Below are positions 54,757 to 63,317 of a stretch of DNA of 64,000 bases, piece by piece. Both the position numbers and the translations under genes were made by a program. The DNA lies in contig NZ_NMUL01000009.1 in NCBI RefSeq assembly GCF_002234595.1, forward strand, positions 186,001 through 250,000, given 5' to 3'. Numbering within the stretch: position 1 is the stretch's first letter; the number at the start of each line of letters is the position of its first letter. This DNA is from Amycolatopsis vastitatis (GTDB lineage: Bacteria > Actinomycetota > Actinomycetes > Mycobacteriales > Pseudonocardiaceae). The notes under the pieces are model-generated. The model made no database searches and was not told the origin of the DNA. It was given only the letters and a program-made list of their open reading frames with translations.

Positions 54757-55962
54757 GTGACCTGGCTCGACCTCGCCGATGACACGCCGTTCGGCCTGGA
54801 CAACCTCCCGTACGGCGCCTTCTCGGTCGCCGGGGCGCCCGCGCGCCGGATCGGGGTGCCGGTCGGTGACCGGGTGCTCGATCTGACCGCCGCGGCCGCC
54901 GAGACGGCGGCGGCGTTCGCCCCGCTGCTCACCGCCGGGGTGCTCAACCCGTTGCTGGCCGCCGGGCCGGGCACCTGGCGCGACGTCCGCGAAAGCGTCC
55001 GGGAATGGCTGACCGAACCCCGGTACGCCGACCGGCTCCGGCCGCACCTGGTCCCGTTGACCGAGGTGACCACGCACCTGGCGTTCGAAGTCGCCGACTA
55101 CGTCGACTTCTACTCCAGCGAGCACCACGCCCTCAACGCCGGCAAGATCTTCCGGCCCGACACCACCGAGCTGCCGCCGAACTGGAAGCACCTGCCGATC
55201 GGCTACCACGGCCGGGCCGGCACGGTGGTGGCGTCCGGCACGCCGGTCGTCCGGCCGCACGGGCAGCGCAAGCCCCGCGCCGCCGAGGCGCCGTCGTTCG
55301 GGCCGTCGCAGCGGCTCGACATCGAGGCGGAGGTCGGGTTCGTCGTCGGCGTTCCGTCCGCCGCCGGCACCGGAGTGTCCACAGCGGACTTCGCGGACCA
55401 CGTGTTCGGCGTCTGCCTCGTCAACGACTGGTCGGCGCGGGACATCCAGGCCTGGGAGTACCAGCCGCTGGGCCCGTTCCTCGGCAAGTCGTTCGCGACG
55501 TCGGTGTCGCCGTGGATCGTCCCGCTCGCCGCGCTGGAGCACGCCCGCGTCGACGGCCCGCCGCAGGACCCCGAGCCCTTCGAGTACCTGCGGACGGCCG
55601 GGAAGCAGGGCCTGGACCTGACGCTGGAGATCCGGCTCAACGGCCACCTCGTGTCGAGCCCGCCGTTCGCTTCGCAGTACTGGACGGCCCCGCAGCAGCT
55701 GGCGCACATGACGGTCAACGGGGCGAGCCTGCGCACCGGCGACCTGTTCGCGTCGGGCACGGTGACCGGCCCGGAACGCGAGCAGCGCGGCTCGTTCCTG
55801 GAACTGTCGTGGGGCGGCCGGGAGCCGTTCGAGCTGCCGGGCGGCGAAACCCGGTCGTTCCTGGAAGACGGGGACGAGGTGGTGATCAGCGCGACGGCCC
55901 CCGGCCCGGGTGGCACGCGGATCGGCATGGGGGAGGTGCGCGGGACGGTGGTCCCGGGCTAG
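54757..55962 (+). CDS. fah: fumarylacetoacetase
   Basis: Last enzyme of tyrosine breakdown, cleaving fumarylacetoacetate to fumarate and acetoacetate. 401 residues. The N-terminal SH3-like domain is followed by the catalytic domain with DFYSSEHHALNAGKIFRP, PIGYHGRAGTVV, the metal ligands in EAEVGFVVG and VNDWSARDIQAWEY, and GKSFATSVSPW. GTG 54757 has GAGGA six bases before it; a GTG two codons earlier is too close. No other tyrosine catabolism gene is adjacent. Confidence 0.93.
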   Translation: MTWLDLADDTPFGLDNLPYGAFSVAGAPARRIGVPVGDRVLDLTAAAAETAAAFAPLLTAGVLNPLLAAGPGTWRDVRESVREWLTEPRYADRLRPHLVPLTEVTTHLAFEVADYVDFYSSEHHALNAGKIFRPDTTELPPNWKHLPIGYHGRAGTVVASGTPVVRPHGQRKPRAAEAPSFGPSQRLDIEAEVGFVVGVPSAAGTGVSTADFADHVFGVCLVNDWSARDIQAWEYQPLGPFLGKSFATSVSPWIVPLAALEHARVDGPPQDPEPFEYLRTAGKQGLDLTLEIRLNGHLVSSPPFASQYWTAPQQLAHMTVNGASLRTGDLFASGTVTGPEREQRGSFLELSWGGREPFELPGGETRSFLEDGDEVVISATAPGPGGTRIGMGEVRGTVVPG

Positions 55963-55963
55963 G

Positions 55964-55979
55964 CTAAGCGCACGCTTAG
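55964..55979. promoter_or_regulatory. palindromic operator before the F420-type oxidoreductase
   Basis: CTAAGCG and CGCTTAG arms with a two-base centre, starting two bases after the fah stop. Its form suits a TetR-family site; no regulator gene is adjacent. Confidence 0.55.
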
Positions 55980-55994
55980 TCCGGGAGGATGCTC

Positions 55995-57035
55995 ATGAGG
56001 ATCGGGACCGCCATCAGCTACGCCGGAGGCTTCGCCGAGAGCGTCGCCGACGTCGTCGAACTGGAGAAGGCCGGCCTCGACGTCGTCTTCGTGCCGGAGG
56101 CGTATTCGTTCGACGCGGTCAGCCAGCTCGGCTACCTGGCCGCGAAGACCGAGCGCGTCCAGCTCGCGTCGGGCATCTTCCAGATCTTCACCCGCACGCC
56201 GACGCTGACCGCGATGACCGCGGCCGGGCTCGACTTCGTCTCCGACGGCCGGTTCATCCTCGGGCTCGGCGCGTCCGGTCCGCAGGTCATCGAGGGGTTC
56301 CACGGCGTGAAGTACGACGCGCCGCTGGCCCGCACCCGCGAGATCGTCGAGATCTGCCGCCAGGTGTGGCGCCGCGAACGCGTCGTGCACGAGGGCAAGC
56401 ACTACACGATCCCGCTGCCGCCCGAGCAGGGCACCGGGCTGGGCAAGCCGCTCAAGCTGATCAACCACCCGGTGCGCGAGCGGATCCCGGTGCTGCTGGC
56501 CTCGCTCGGGCCGAAGAACGTCGCGCTCACCGCCGAGATCGCCGAGGGCTGGCAGCCGATCTTCTTCCACCCGGAGAAGGCCGCCGACGTCTGGGGCGCG
56601 TCCCTCGCCGAAGGCAAGGCGAAGCGCGACCCGGCGCTGGGCGAGCTGGACACGTTCGTCACCGTCGCCCTGGCGATCGGCGACGACGTCGAGCCGCTGC
56701 TCGACCACGTTCGCCCGATGGTGGCGCTGTACGTCGGCGGGATGGGTGCGCGGGGCAAGAACTTCTACAACGACCTGGCGTGCCGCTACGGCTACGAGGC
56801 CGAGGCGAAGCTGATCCAGGACCTCTACCTCGACGGCAAGAAGGAGGAGGCCGCGGCGGCCGTCCCGGCCGAGCTGCTGCGCGCGATCTCCCTGGTCGGC
56901 CCGGCAGGCTACGTGAAGGAGCGGCTGGCGGCCTTCGCCGACGCCGGGGTGACGACGCTGGTGGTGACCCCGCTGCAGCCGGGCCGCGAGGCGCGCGTGG
57001 CGGGGGTCTCGCAGCTGCGCGAGCTGATCGGCTGA
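55995..57035 (+). CDS. LLM-class F420-dependent oxidoreductase
   Basis: 346 residues, luciferase-like TIM barrel. Typical segments are AGLDVVFVPEAYSFDA, TPTLTAMTAAGLDFVSDGRFILGLGASGP, and the late GPAGYVKERLAAFADAGV. Members reduce or oxidise substrates with coenzyme F420, which this kind of organism makes; the substrate is unknown. ATG 55995 has GGGAGG six bases upstream; ATG 55989 is too near it. The palindrome at 55964 suggests repressor control. Confidence 0.88.
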   Translation: MRIGTAISYAGGFAESVADVVELEKAGLDVVFVPEAYSFDAVSQLGYLAAKTERVQLASGIFQIFTRTPTLTAMTAAGLDFVSDGRFILGLGASGPQVIEGFHGVKYDAPLARTREIVEICRQVWRRERVVHEGKHYTIPLPPEQGTGLGKPLKLINHPVRERIPVLLASLGPKNVALTAEIAEGWQPIFFHPEKAADVWGASLAEGKAKRDPALGELDTFVTVALAIGDDVEPLLDHVRPMVALYVGGMGARGKNFYNDLACRYGYEAEAKLIQDLYLDGKKEEAAAAVPAELLRAISLVGPAGYVKERLAAFADAGVTTLVVTPLQPGREARVAGVSQLRELIG

Positions 57036-57046
57036 GCAGTGCGCAC

Positions 57047-57649
57047 TCAGGCCGGGACCGCGTAGATCGCCACCCGGGGGCCGCTGAGGGCGGGGTCGTC
57101 GTGGGTGCCGTCGCTGGTGATCAGCCGGAGCTCCGGGCCCGTGCCTTCGGGGGCGACCAGCGTGCTGTCCGGCTCGGCGGCCGGGAACAGGGCCGTCGAG
57201 CGGACCGTGAAGCGGGCCTCGCGGCCGCGCTCGTCGCGGACGGTGATCGTGGCGCCCGGCTTCAGCGTGTCCAGGCGGGCGAACGCGCCGGCGGAATAGC
57301 CGAAGCCGGCGTGCCCGGAAAACACCGCGACGCCGGGGGCCCCGGGGACCGGGCCGTCGGTGAACCAGCCGACGCCGAGGGCCGTGCCGGGCTGCTCCCG
57401 GCGGCCGCCGATGTGGCCGAGGCCGATCACGTGGTTCAGCTCCAGGCCCAGCTCGGGGATCATGAGCGCCGCCGGCCGGGCGCCGGCCGGGGCGGGCGGG
57501 TCCGCGGACGCCGCGCCGGAGGCCACCGTCGTGGCCGGGCCGAGCACCGAGGCGACGCCGAGCAGGACGCAACCGAGCCCGGCCACGACCGCGAGCACGA
57601 CCGCGGCCGGCCGCGCGAACTCGGATCGCCGCTCGGGCCGTTCCCTCAC
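57047..57649 (-). CDS. sortase-fold protein lacking the catalytic cysteine (class F-like)
   Basis: 200 residues: a membrane anchor near 15-40, an Ala/Pro linker, then a class F-like sortase barrel with LMIPELGLE, WFTDGPVPGAPGVAVFSGHAG (catalytic His at 113) and the C-terminal LRLIT strand. Where sortases have TC, this reads LRLITSD: Ser179 instead of Cys. An Arg occurs at 192 (GPRVAIY). The frame is intact, so it is not an obvious pseudogene. It probably does not transpeptidate in the standard way. No LPxTG-type partner is seen nearby. Confidence 0.85.
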   Translation of the reverse strand: MRERPERRSEFARPAAVVLAVVAGLGCVLLGVASVLGPATTVASGAASADPPAPAGARPAALMIPELGLELNHVIGLGHIGGRREQPGTALGVGWFTDGPVPGAPGVAVFSGHAGFGYSAGAFARLDTLKPGATITVRDERGREARFTVRSTALFPAAEPDSTLVAPEGTGPELRLITSDGTHDDPALSGPRVAIYAVPA

Positions 57650-57888
57650 TTCACTGCTCCCGCCACTACTGGTGTCTGATGAATCGCTGCCGGACCTGGG
57701 GCGTTACCGAATCGTGTCCGGTCGAACAGCGATTCACTCGATCGGGTTATCTCACTGTGACCTTCGTCCCGGAAAGGCCCCTCCGGATGGGGCCAATGGC
57801 GTCGATATCCGGCGGAACGGAGTGACTTCGGACATCATTGCTGGTTTGAAGCTGTCGAACTGGGGATATTCACCGGGGCGGAAGTGAG

Positions 57889-58842
57889 GTGCGCCGAGCT
57901 GTGCGAAAAATCGAAGAGCCCGCGGTGGGCGTGCTGGACGTCGGTTCGTTCAGCGCCCGGCTGGTCGTGGTGCCGGTGGACGGCTCGCCCCGGGAGCCGG
58001 TGCTGAACCACCAGACGCGGCTTCGCCTGGACCGTGAGCTCGACGGTCGCGGCCGGCTCACCGACCGGGGCATCGCCGCTGTCACGGCGGCCGTCGCCGC
58101 CGGCATGACCACGGCGTACCGCCACGGGGTCACCGGCGTCTACCCGCTCGCGACGTCCTCGATCCGCGACGCGGCCAACGCGGCGGAAGTCGTCCGGCAC
58201 GTCGCCGGGGAAACCGGCGTCGAGCTGCGGTTCCTGTCCGGCCGCAACGAGGCCGAGCTGACCTACCTCGCCGCCCGCCGCTGGTACGGCGCGGACGCCT
58301 GCCCGATGCTGGTGCTCGACATCGGCGGCGGGACCGTCGAGCTGGCGGCCGGGTGCGGCGAGAAGGCGACGTTCGCGCGCTCGCTGCCGTTGGGCGCCCG
58401 GTCGATGACGCGGGACTGGCTGCCGTCCGAGCGCGTGTCGAACAAGCAGGTCAAGGCGTTGCGCGCGCACGCGCTCGACGTCGTGGGCACCACGCTGGGG
58501 GCCGCGGACGTCGAGGACCCGCGTGTCGTCGGCTGTTCTAAGGTGCTGCAGCAGCTCGCGCGGCTGGCGGGCGCCCGCCCGGGGAAGTGCCGTGAACTGC
58601 GGCTCGACGACCTGCGGGCGTGGATCCCGCGGCTCGCCGCGCTGCCGCCGTCGAAACGGGCGGAGTTGCCCGGCATCTCCCGCAGCCGCGCCCACCAGGC
58701 CCTCGCGGGCGCGATCGTCGCCGAAGCCTTGTTGACGGTCGCGGGCGGCAAGGTGACGATCTGCCCCTGGTCCACCCGTGACGGCCTGCTCCTCACCCTG
58801 CAGGACAAGGCGAGAGCCGCCGCGGGAAGGCGGGCGGCCTGA
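57889..58842 (+). CDS. Ppx/GppA-family exopolyphosphatase or (p)ppGpp phosphohydrolase
   Basis: 317 residues, actin-like ATPase fold. The phosphate-1 loop GVLDVGSFSARLVVV (usually DCGTNSxRL) and phosphate-2 DIGGGTVELA are present, with TSSIRDAANAAEVV and SGRNEAELTYLAARR between. Mycobacteria have two such proteins, Ppx1 and Ppx2, with different substrates; sequence alone does not settle which this is. GTG 57889 is taken; GTG 57901 is equally possible. The 239 bases before it hold a 9-base inverted repeat (57681-57689 and 57727-57735) and no evident gene. Confidence 0.88.
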   Translation: MRRAVRKIEEPAVGVLDVGSFSARLVVVPVDGSPREPVLNHQTRLRLDRELDGRGRLTDRGIAAVTAAVAAGMTTAYRHGVTGVYPLATSSIRDAANAAEVVRHVAGETGVELRFLSGRNEAELTYLAARRWYGADACPMLVLDIGGGTVELAAGCGEKATFARSLPLGARSMTRDWLPSERVSNKQVKALRAHALDVVGTTLGAADVEDPRVVGCSKVLQQLARLAGARPGKCRELRLDDLRAWIPRLAALPPSKRAELPGISRSRAHQALAGAIVAEALLTVAGGKVTICPWSTRDGLLLTLQDKARAAAGRRAA

Positions 58843-58884
58843 TCCCGCTGGCCGCGGCCGGGAAAACCGGGTATTCCGGAAGAC

Positions 58885-59070
58885 ATGAGCGAACAGCAGC
58901 GCATCCACGCCCGCGACGACGAAGACGACGAGCTCCCGAAGCTGCCGAAACCGGGCCAGCTGACCCACGACGTGCCCACCGCGCCGGACCCGGACGTCAG
59001 CCCGGGCGGGACCGAAGAGGTGCCGGCCCCACCCGCGCGGGACGACGTCGTCAGCGACCTTCCTCGGTGA
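58885..59070 (+). CDS. small acidic hypothetical protein
   Basis: 61 residues, Asp/Glu/Pro-rich and probably disordered (DDEDDELPKLPKPGQLTHD). ATG 58885 is seven bases after TATTCC, a weak leaderless match. The last 20 bases overlap the end of the convergent GH65 gene. Not recognised; could be spurious. Confidence 0.45.
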   Translation: MSEQQRIHARDDEDDELPKLPKPGQLTHDVPTAPDPDVSPGGTEEVPAPPARDDVVSDLPR

Positions 59071-61453
59071 CCGGATTGGTCGGCTCCGCGTACTGACGCA
59101 CCATTTCCGAGTCGCGCCGCATCGGGGCGCGGCCCGGCGGCTGCTTCGGCGGATCGCCCGCGTCGATCTTCGGGATCGCGAAGCGCTGGGGCTCCTCGGT
59201 GATCGTGACCCGCTCGTTGTGGTGCAGCACTTCCAGGGGCGCACCGGCCAGCACGTGGTAGGTCACCTGGTCGCGGTCGATCTCGACCTGGAACCGGGTG
59301 CCGCGGAACATCAGCCGGAAGGTGATCCGGTCCAGCTGCGGCGGCAGCCGCGGCGCGAACGAGAGCGTCCCCCCGTGGTCGCGCAGGCCGCCGAACCCGG
59401 CCACGGCGCCCTGCCACGCCCCGGCCAGCGACGCCATGTGCAGGCCGTTGCGCACGTTGTTGTGCACGTCGTGCAGGTCGGTCAGGGCGGCCTCGGCGAG
59501 GTAGTCGTAGGCCAGCTCGAGGTGGCCCACCTCGGCGGCGATGACCGCCTGCGTCCCCGCCGACAGCGAGGAGTCGCGCACGGTCCTCGCCTCGTAGTAG
59601 GCGAAGTCGCGGGCTTTCTCCCGCGGGCTGAACGAGTCACCGCACAGGTGCAGCGCCAGCACCAGGTCCGCCTGCTTGACGACCTGCTTGCGGTAGAGGT
59701 CGAAGTACGGGAAGTGCAGCAGCAGCGGGTAGTGGGCGGGGTCGGTGCCCTCGTAGTCCCACTCGTCGTGGTCGAGGAACCCCTCGGACTGGGGGTGCAC
59801 GCCGAGTTCTTCGTCGTAGGGCAGGAACATCGCCGCGGCGGCCGCGCGCCACGAGTCCAGCTCGACGGCGTCGACGCCGAACCGCCCGGCCACGTCCGGG
59901 TGCCGTTCGCACGAATCCGCCGCGGCCAGGAGGTTCCGCCGCGCCATCAGGTTCGTGTAGACGTTGTTGTCCGCCACCGCCGAGTACTCGTCCGGCCCGG
60001 TGACACCGTCGATGCGGAACGCGCCGTGCCGGTCGTGGTGGCCCAGCGACGCCCACAGCCGCGCGGTTTCCAGCAGCAGCTCGGTGCCGTAGTCGCGCTC
60101 GAACTCCTCGTCGCCGGTGGCGTTGAGGTAGCGCAGGACGGCGTCGGCGATGTCCGCGCTGACGTGGAACGCCGCCGTGCCCGCCGGCCAGTACGCCGAG
60201 CACTCCGCGCCGTTGATCGACCGCCACGGGAAGGCCGCGCCGTGCAACCCCAGCTGGTGCGCGCGTTCCCGCGCTTTGTCCATTGTGGAGTGACGCCAGC
60301 GGAGGGCGTCGCGGGCCGCGTCCGGGATGGTGTAGGTCAGCACCGGCAGGACGAAGGATTCGGTGTCCCAGAAGGCATGCCCGTCGTAGCCCGGCCCGGT
60401 CAGGCCCTTGCCGGCGATCGCGCGGCTCTCGCCGCGGGCCCCGGCCTGGAGGATGTGGAACAGGGCGAAGCGGACGGCCTGCTGCAGTTCCGGATCGCCG
60501 TCGATCTCGATGTCCGACGTGGCCCAGTAGTCGTCGAGGAACTGGCGCTGCTCGGTGAGCAGGCCCTTCCAGCCCGTCTGGCGGGCGCCGGCCAGCGCGG
60601 CCTCGACCTGCGACCGCAGCGCGGGCACCGAGCGCTGCGCGGACCAGCCGTAGGCGAGGAACTTGGTGATGCGCAGCCGCCCGCCCTTGGGGACGTCGAC
60701 CGCGACGGTGAGCCGGGCGAGGTCGTCCTCGGCGTGGATGCGGGCGCGGATCCCGTCGTCCACCTCGATCTTGTGGTCCATCGCCGCGGCCATCCGCAGC
60801 CCGGACCGGCGGGTCTGGTGCACCAGCACGGCGTTGTACTCCGACGCACGGTGGAACTCGCTCACCAGCGGTGCCTCCAGGGCGGCGGCCACCCGCGGGT
60901 CGCTGGTGTCGGACTCGATCGGCTCGTTGGCGAGCAGGTCGGACTGCACGACCAGCTGCAGGTCCTCGTCGAGCGGCTCGACCTCGTACCGGATCGCGGC
61001 GATCGCGCGCTGGGTGAACGACACCAGCCGCTCGGTGCGCACGCGGACCCGGCGCCCGGTCGGTGACGACCACTCCGTGGTCCGGCACAGCGTGCCCTTG
61101 CGGAAGTCGAGCACCCGGTCGTGCGCGGTGGCCGCGCCGTAGCGCATGTCGAGCGGTTCGTCCTCGACGAGCAGCCGGATGATCTTGCCGTCGGTCACGT
61201 TGACGACGGTCTGGCCTTCTTCGGGGTAGCCGTAGCCCGCTTCGGCGTAGGGGAGCTCGTGCTGCTCGTAGAAGCCGTTGAGGTAGGTGCCGGGCAGCCC
61301 GCGCGGCTCGGCCTCCTCGAGGGTGCCGCGCAGCCCGATGTGGCCGTTGGACACCGCGAACGCCGATTCGGTGCGCTGCAGGGCGTCGACGTCCATGCCG
61401 CGCCACCGCAGTTCCCACGGCGCGCACTCGTAGCCGTGTACCTCTTCGCTCAT
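59051..61453 (-). CDS. glycoside hydrolase family 65 protein (trehalose/maltose phosphorylase-like)
   Basis: 800 residues, the usual size. The N-terminal beta-sandwich is followed by the (alpha/alpha)6 barrel with the catalytic Glu489 in GVTGPDEYSAVADNN and the upstream GYDGHAFWDTESFVLP. The pairing with a beta-phosphoglucomutase matches M. tuberculosis Rv3401-Rv3400, where GH65 acts on trehalose or related disaccharides. Phosphorolysis would give beta-glucose 1-phosphate for the partner. Start overlaps the end of the partner gene (ATGA). Confidence 0.9.
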   Translation of the reverse strand: MSEEVHGYECAPWELRWRGMDVDALQRTESAFAVSNGHIGLRGTLEEAEPRGLPGTYLNGFYEQHELPYAEAGYGYPEEGQTVVNVTDGKIIRLLVEDEPLDMRYGAATAHDRVLDFRKGTLCRTTEWSSPTGRRVRVRTERLVSFTQRAIAAIRYEVEPLDEDLQLVVQSDLLANEPIESDTSDPRVAAALEAPLVSEFHRASEYNAVLVHQTRRSGLRMAAAMDHKIEVDDGIRARIHAEDDLARLTVAVDVPKGGRLRITKFLAYGWSAQRSVPALRSQVEAALAGARQTGWKGLLTEQRQFLDDYWATSDIEIDGDPELQQAVRFALFHILQAGARGESRAIAGKGLTGPGYDGHAFWDTESFVLPVLTYTIPDAARDALRWRHSTMDKARERAHQLGLHGAAFPWRSINGAECSAYWPAGTAAFHVSADIADAVLRYLNATGDEEFERDYGTELLLETARLWASLGHHDRHGAFRIDGVTGPDEYSAVADNNVYTNLMARRNLLAAADSCERHPDVAGRFGVDAVELDSWRAAAAAMFLPYDEELGVHPQSEGFLDHDEWDYEGTDPAHYPLLLHFPYFDLYRKQVVKQADLVLALHLCGDSFSPREKARDFAYYEARTVRDSSLSAGTQAVIAAEVGHLELAYDYLAEAALTDLHDVHNNVRNGLHMASLAGAWQGAVAGFGGLRDHGGTLSFAPRLPPQLDRITFRLMFRGTRFQVEIDRDQVTYHVLAGAPLEVLHHNERVTITEEPQRFAIPKIDAGDPPKQPPGRAPMRRDSEMVRQYAEPTNPVTEEGR

Positions 61454-62181
61454 CGGTCCTCCAGGAGGTCGGCGAGGTCGTCGACGACGATGTCGGCCCC
61501 GTGGGCCCGCAGTTCGGCGGCCTGGTCGGCCCGGTTCACGCCCACGACGTACCCGAAGCCGCCGGCTTTCCCCGCCTGGACGCCGGACTGGGCATCCTCG
61601 AAGACGGCCGCGTGCGCGGGTTCGACGCCGAGGGCGGCGGCGCCGGCCAGGAACGAGTCCGGCGCCGGCTTGCCCTTGAGGTGCTGTTCGCGGATGACGA
61701 TGCCGTCGATCCGGGCCTCGACGAACTTGCTGAGGTCGGCGCCGTCGAGCACCTTCGCGCCGTTCGCGGACGACGTCACCACGGCGATCCGCAGGCCGGC
61801 GGCCTTGACCGCTTCGAGGTAGCGGACCGAGCCGGGGTAAGGGTTCACGCCGCGTTCGTCGATGATCTTCAGCACCAGTTCGTTCTTGCGGTTGCCGACG
61901 CCGTTGACGGTCGGGGCGTCCACCGGGTCGTCCGGTTCGCCCTCGGGCAGCACGATGCCCCGTGACCGCAGGAACTCGCGCACGCCGTCGGCGCGCGGGC
62001 GGCCGTCCACAAAGGCCGCGTAGTCGTGGTCGGTGAACTCGGCGAACCCGGCGCCGTCGCGCGAGCGGAGAAACTCGTCGAACGTCCGTTTCCAGGCCTC
62101 GCGGTGGAGGACCGCCGTGCCGGTCAGCACTCCGTCGAGGTCGAACAGGCAGGCCGTGATGGTCTCGGGCAATCCCGTCAT
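61450..62181 (-). CDS. beta-phosphoglucomutase family HAD hydrolase
   Basis: 243 residues. The HAD nucleophile pair is FDLDGVLT (Asp14, Asp16), with motif II VVTSSANG, the Lys in LKGKPAPDSF and the acid motif FEDAQSGVQAG. Converts beta-glucose 1-phosphate to glucose 6-phosphate, the next step after the GH65 enzyme, with which it is coupled. The cap domain is larger than usual. Confidence 0.9.
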   Translation of the reverse strand: MTGLPETITACLFDLDGVLTGTAVLHREAWKRTFDEFLRSRDGAGFAEFTDHDYAAFVDGRPRADGVREFLRSRGIVLPEGEPDDPVDAPTVNGVGNRKNELVLKIIDERGVNPYPGSVRYLEAVKAAGLRIAVVTSSANGAKVLDGADLSKFVEARIDGIVIREQHLKGKPAPDSFLAGAAALGVEPAHAAVFEDAQSGVQAGKAGGFGYVVGVNRADQAAELRAHGADIVVDDLADLLEDR

Positions 62182-62190
62182 GCTGGCACG

Positions 62191-62691
62191 CTACCGGTCC
62201 TGGGGGTTGTTCGCGGGTTGTTCGGGGGTCCGGGTGGCGAAGCCCCCGGCCCGGGGCGAAGCCCCGGTTGTCTCAGTGGGTTGTTCGGGGGTCCGGGTGG
62301 CGAAGCCCCCGGCCCGGGGCGAAGCCCCGGTTGTCTCAGCGGGTTGTTCGGGGTGCGGGCGCACCCGATGGATGAGTTCGTGCACGGTCGCGTCCGCCAG
62401 CCGGTACCGCACCACCCGGCCGGTGCGTTGCGGCGTGACCAGCCCGTGGGCCCGCAGCAGGCGCAGGGCCTGCGACACCGCCGTGTCGGTCATGCCGGTG
62501 ACGGCGGCGAGGTCGGTGACGCTGATCTCGCGGGCGTAGTGGATCGAGACCAGCAGCGCGAGCCGGGACGGGTCGGCGACCACGGAAAACCGCTGGGCCC
62601 ACTCGTCGATGACGGCGCGGTCGCCCAGCCCGTCGATCGCCGCGGCCACCCGTTCCGGGTCGATCAGCTTGCGGACGGGCTCGTTGCTCAC
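62191..62691 (-). CDS. ArsR/SmtB-family regulator with repeat-derived tail
   Basis: 166 residues. Winged helix near 25-105 (VVADPSRLALLVSIHYAREISVTD, TAVSQALRLLRAHGLV, RVVRYRLAD) with a C-terminal HELIHRVRPHPEQ that could contribute to a metal site. From about residue 114 the protein is encoded by the 63-bp repeats, giving EQPxETTGASPRAGGFATRTP twice. GTG 62691 lies six bases after AATCAT on the minus strand, a possible leaderless start. It ends nine bases from the mutase start, on the same strand. Confidence 0.82.
   Translation of the reverse strand: MSNEPVRKLIDPERVAAAIDGLGDRAVIDEWAQRFSVVADPSRLALLVSIHYAREISVTDLAAVTGMTDTAVSQALRLLRAHGLVTPQRTGRVVRYRLADATVHELIHRVRPHPEQPAETTGASPRAGGFATRTPEQPTETTGASPRAGGFATRTPEQPANNPQDR
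62215..62353. repeat. 63-bp tandem repeat with internal hairpins
   Basis: Two full copies, 62215-62277 and 62278-62340, with one mismatch or few, and a partial third from 62341. Each copy holds GGGCGAAGCCC-type short hairpins, so it resembles a REP-like element. It is the 3' end of the ArsR gene. Confidence 0.85.
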
Positions 62692-62787
62692 CCCCGGATG
62701 ATTCCACCCGGGCCGGAGGCGGACCACCGGTGGCCTGGGTCACGCCCGCTTGACGCCGCCGGTGCCCACGGGCGAGCCTGCGATTAA

Positions 62788-62797
62788 GACAGTTGTC
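62788..62797. promoter_or_regulatory. short inverted repeat before the thioesterase
   Basis: GACA and TGTC arms in an AT-richer patch (TTAAGACAGTTGTCATAG) 18 bases before ATG 62816. It may be a regulator site or simply overlap a promoter. Weak. Confidence 0.3.
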
Positions 62798-62815
62798 ATA
62801 GTCCGAGGAGCCGAG

Positions 62816-63316
62816 ATGACCGACGTCGAAACGCAGGTCCGTTCGAAGACCATCACCTGGCAGGACCCCCTGGAGACCGCCCGGCTCGGCGCCACGATGT
62901 CCGGCCTCGAGTACATGACGGCGATCGCCGAAGGCCGCGTCCCGCCCGCGCCGATCGCCGCGCACTTCGGCATGCGCTGGGAGCGCATCGGCCGCGGCGA
63001 GGTCGTCGCGGTCGCCGAGCCGGACGAGTCGCTGTACAACCCGATCGGCATGGTCCACGGCGGCGTCGCGGCCACGCTGCTGGACTCGGTGGTCGGCTGC
63101 GCGGTGCACACGACGCTGCCGGCCGGCGTCGGCTACGCCTCGGTGGAGCTGAAGGTCAGCTACCTGCGGGCGATCCACGCGGGCCGCGGCGAGATCCGGG
63201 CCACCGGCCGGGTCATGAAGGAGGGCTCGCGGATCGCGTTCGCGGAGGGGGAAATCCGGGACGTCGAGGGCAGGCTGCTGGCGACGGCGTCGGGGACCTG
63301 CGTGATCACGCGCTGA
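62816..63316 (+). CDS. PaaI-like acyl-CoA thioesterase
   Basis: 166 residues, hotdog fold. The catalytic region NPIGMVHGGVAATLLDSVVG and the later YLRAIHAGRGEIRATG are typical of PaaI-type thioesterases, which hydrolyse aryl or acyl-CoA. Substrate unknown. ATG 62816 has GAGGAG eight bases upstream. It is convergent with the MarR gene, stops one base apart. Confidence 0.88.
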   Translation: MTDVETQVRSKTITWQDPLETARLGATMSGLEYMTAIAEGRVPPAPIAAHFGMRWERIGRGEVVAVAEPDESLYNPIGMVHGGVAATLLDSVVGCAVHTTLPAGVGYASVELKVSYLRAIHAGRGEIRATGRVMKEGSRIAFAEGEIRDVEGRLLATASGTCVITR

Positions 63317-63317
63317 G

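Noticed and set aside
48021..55073. 2350-residue open frame antisense to the DUF885 gene
   Set aside because: Long antisense frames arise from GC-rich codon bias. The sense frame has the HEAVPGHHFQ motifs; the antisense one has only repetitive Arg/Val/Gly/Asp.
57650..57888. Possible small gene or RNA before ppx
   Set aside because: No frame with a plausible start and no conserved RNA motif; only a 9-base inverted repeat is seen.
58885..59070. Considered dropping the 61-residue acidic gene
   Set aside because: Kept at low confidence because the frame is compact and acidic; the evidence is thin and the overlap with the GH65 end counts against it.
62215..62353. Possible insertion sequence end
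   Set aside because: No transposase, terminal inverted repeats or target duplication; it is a tandem hairpin repeat.
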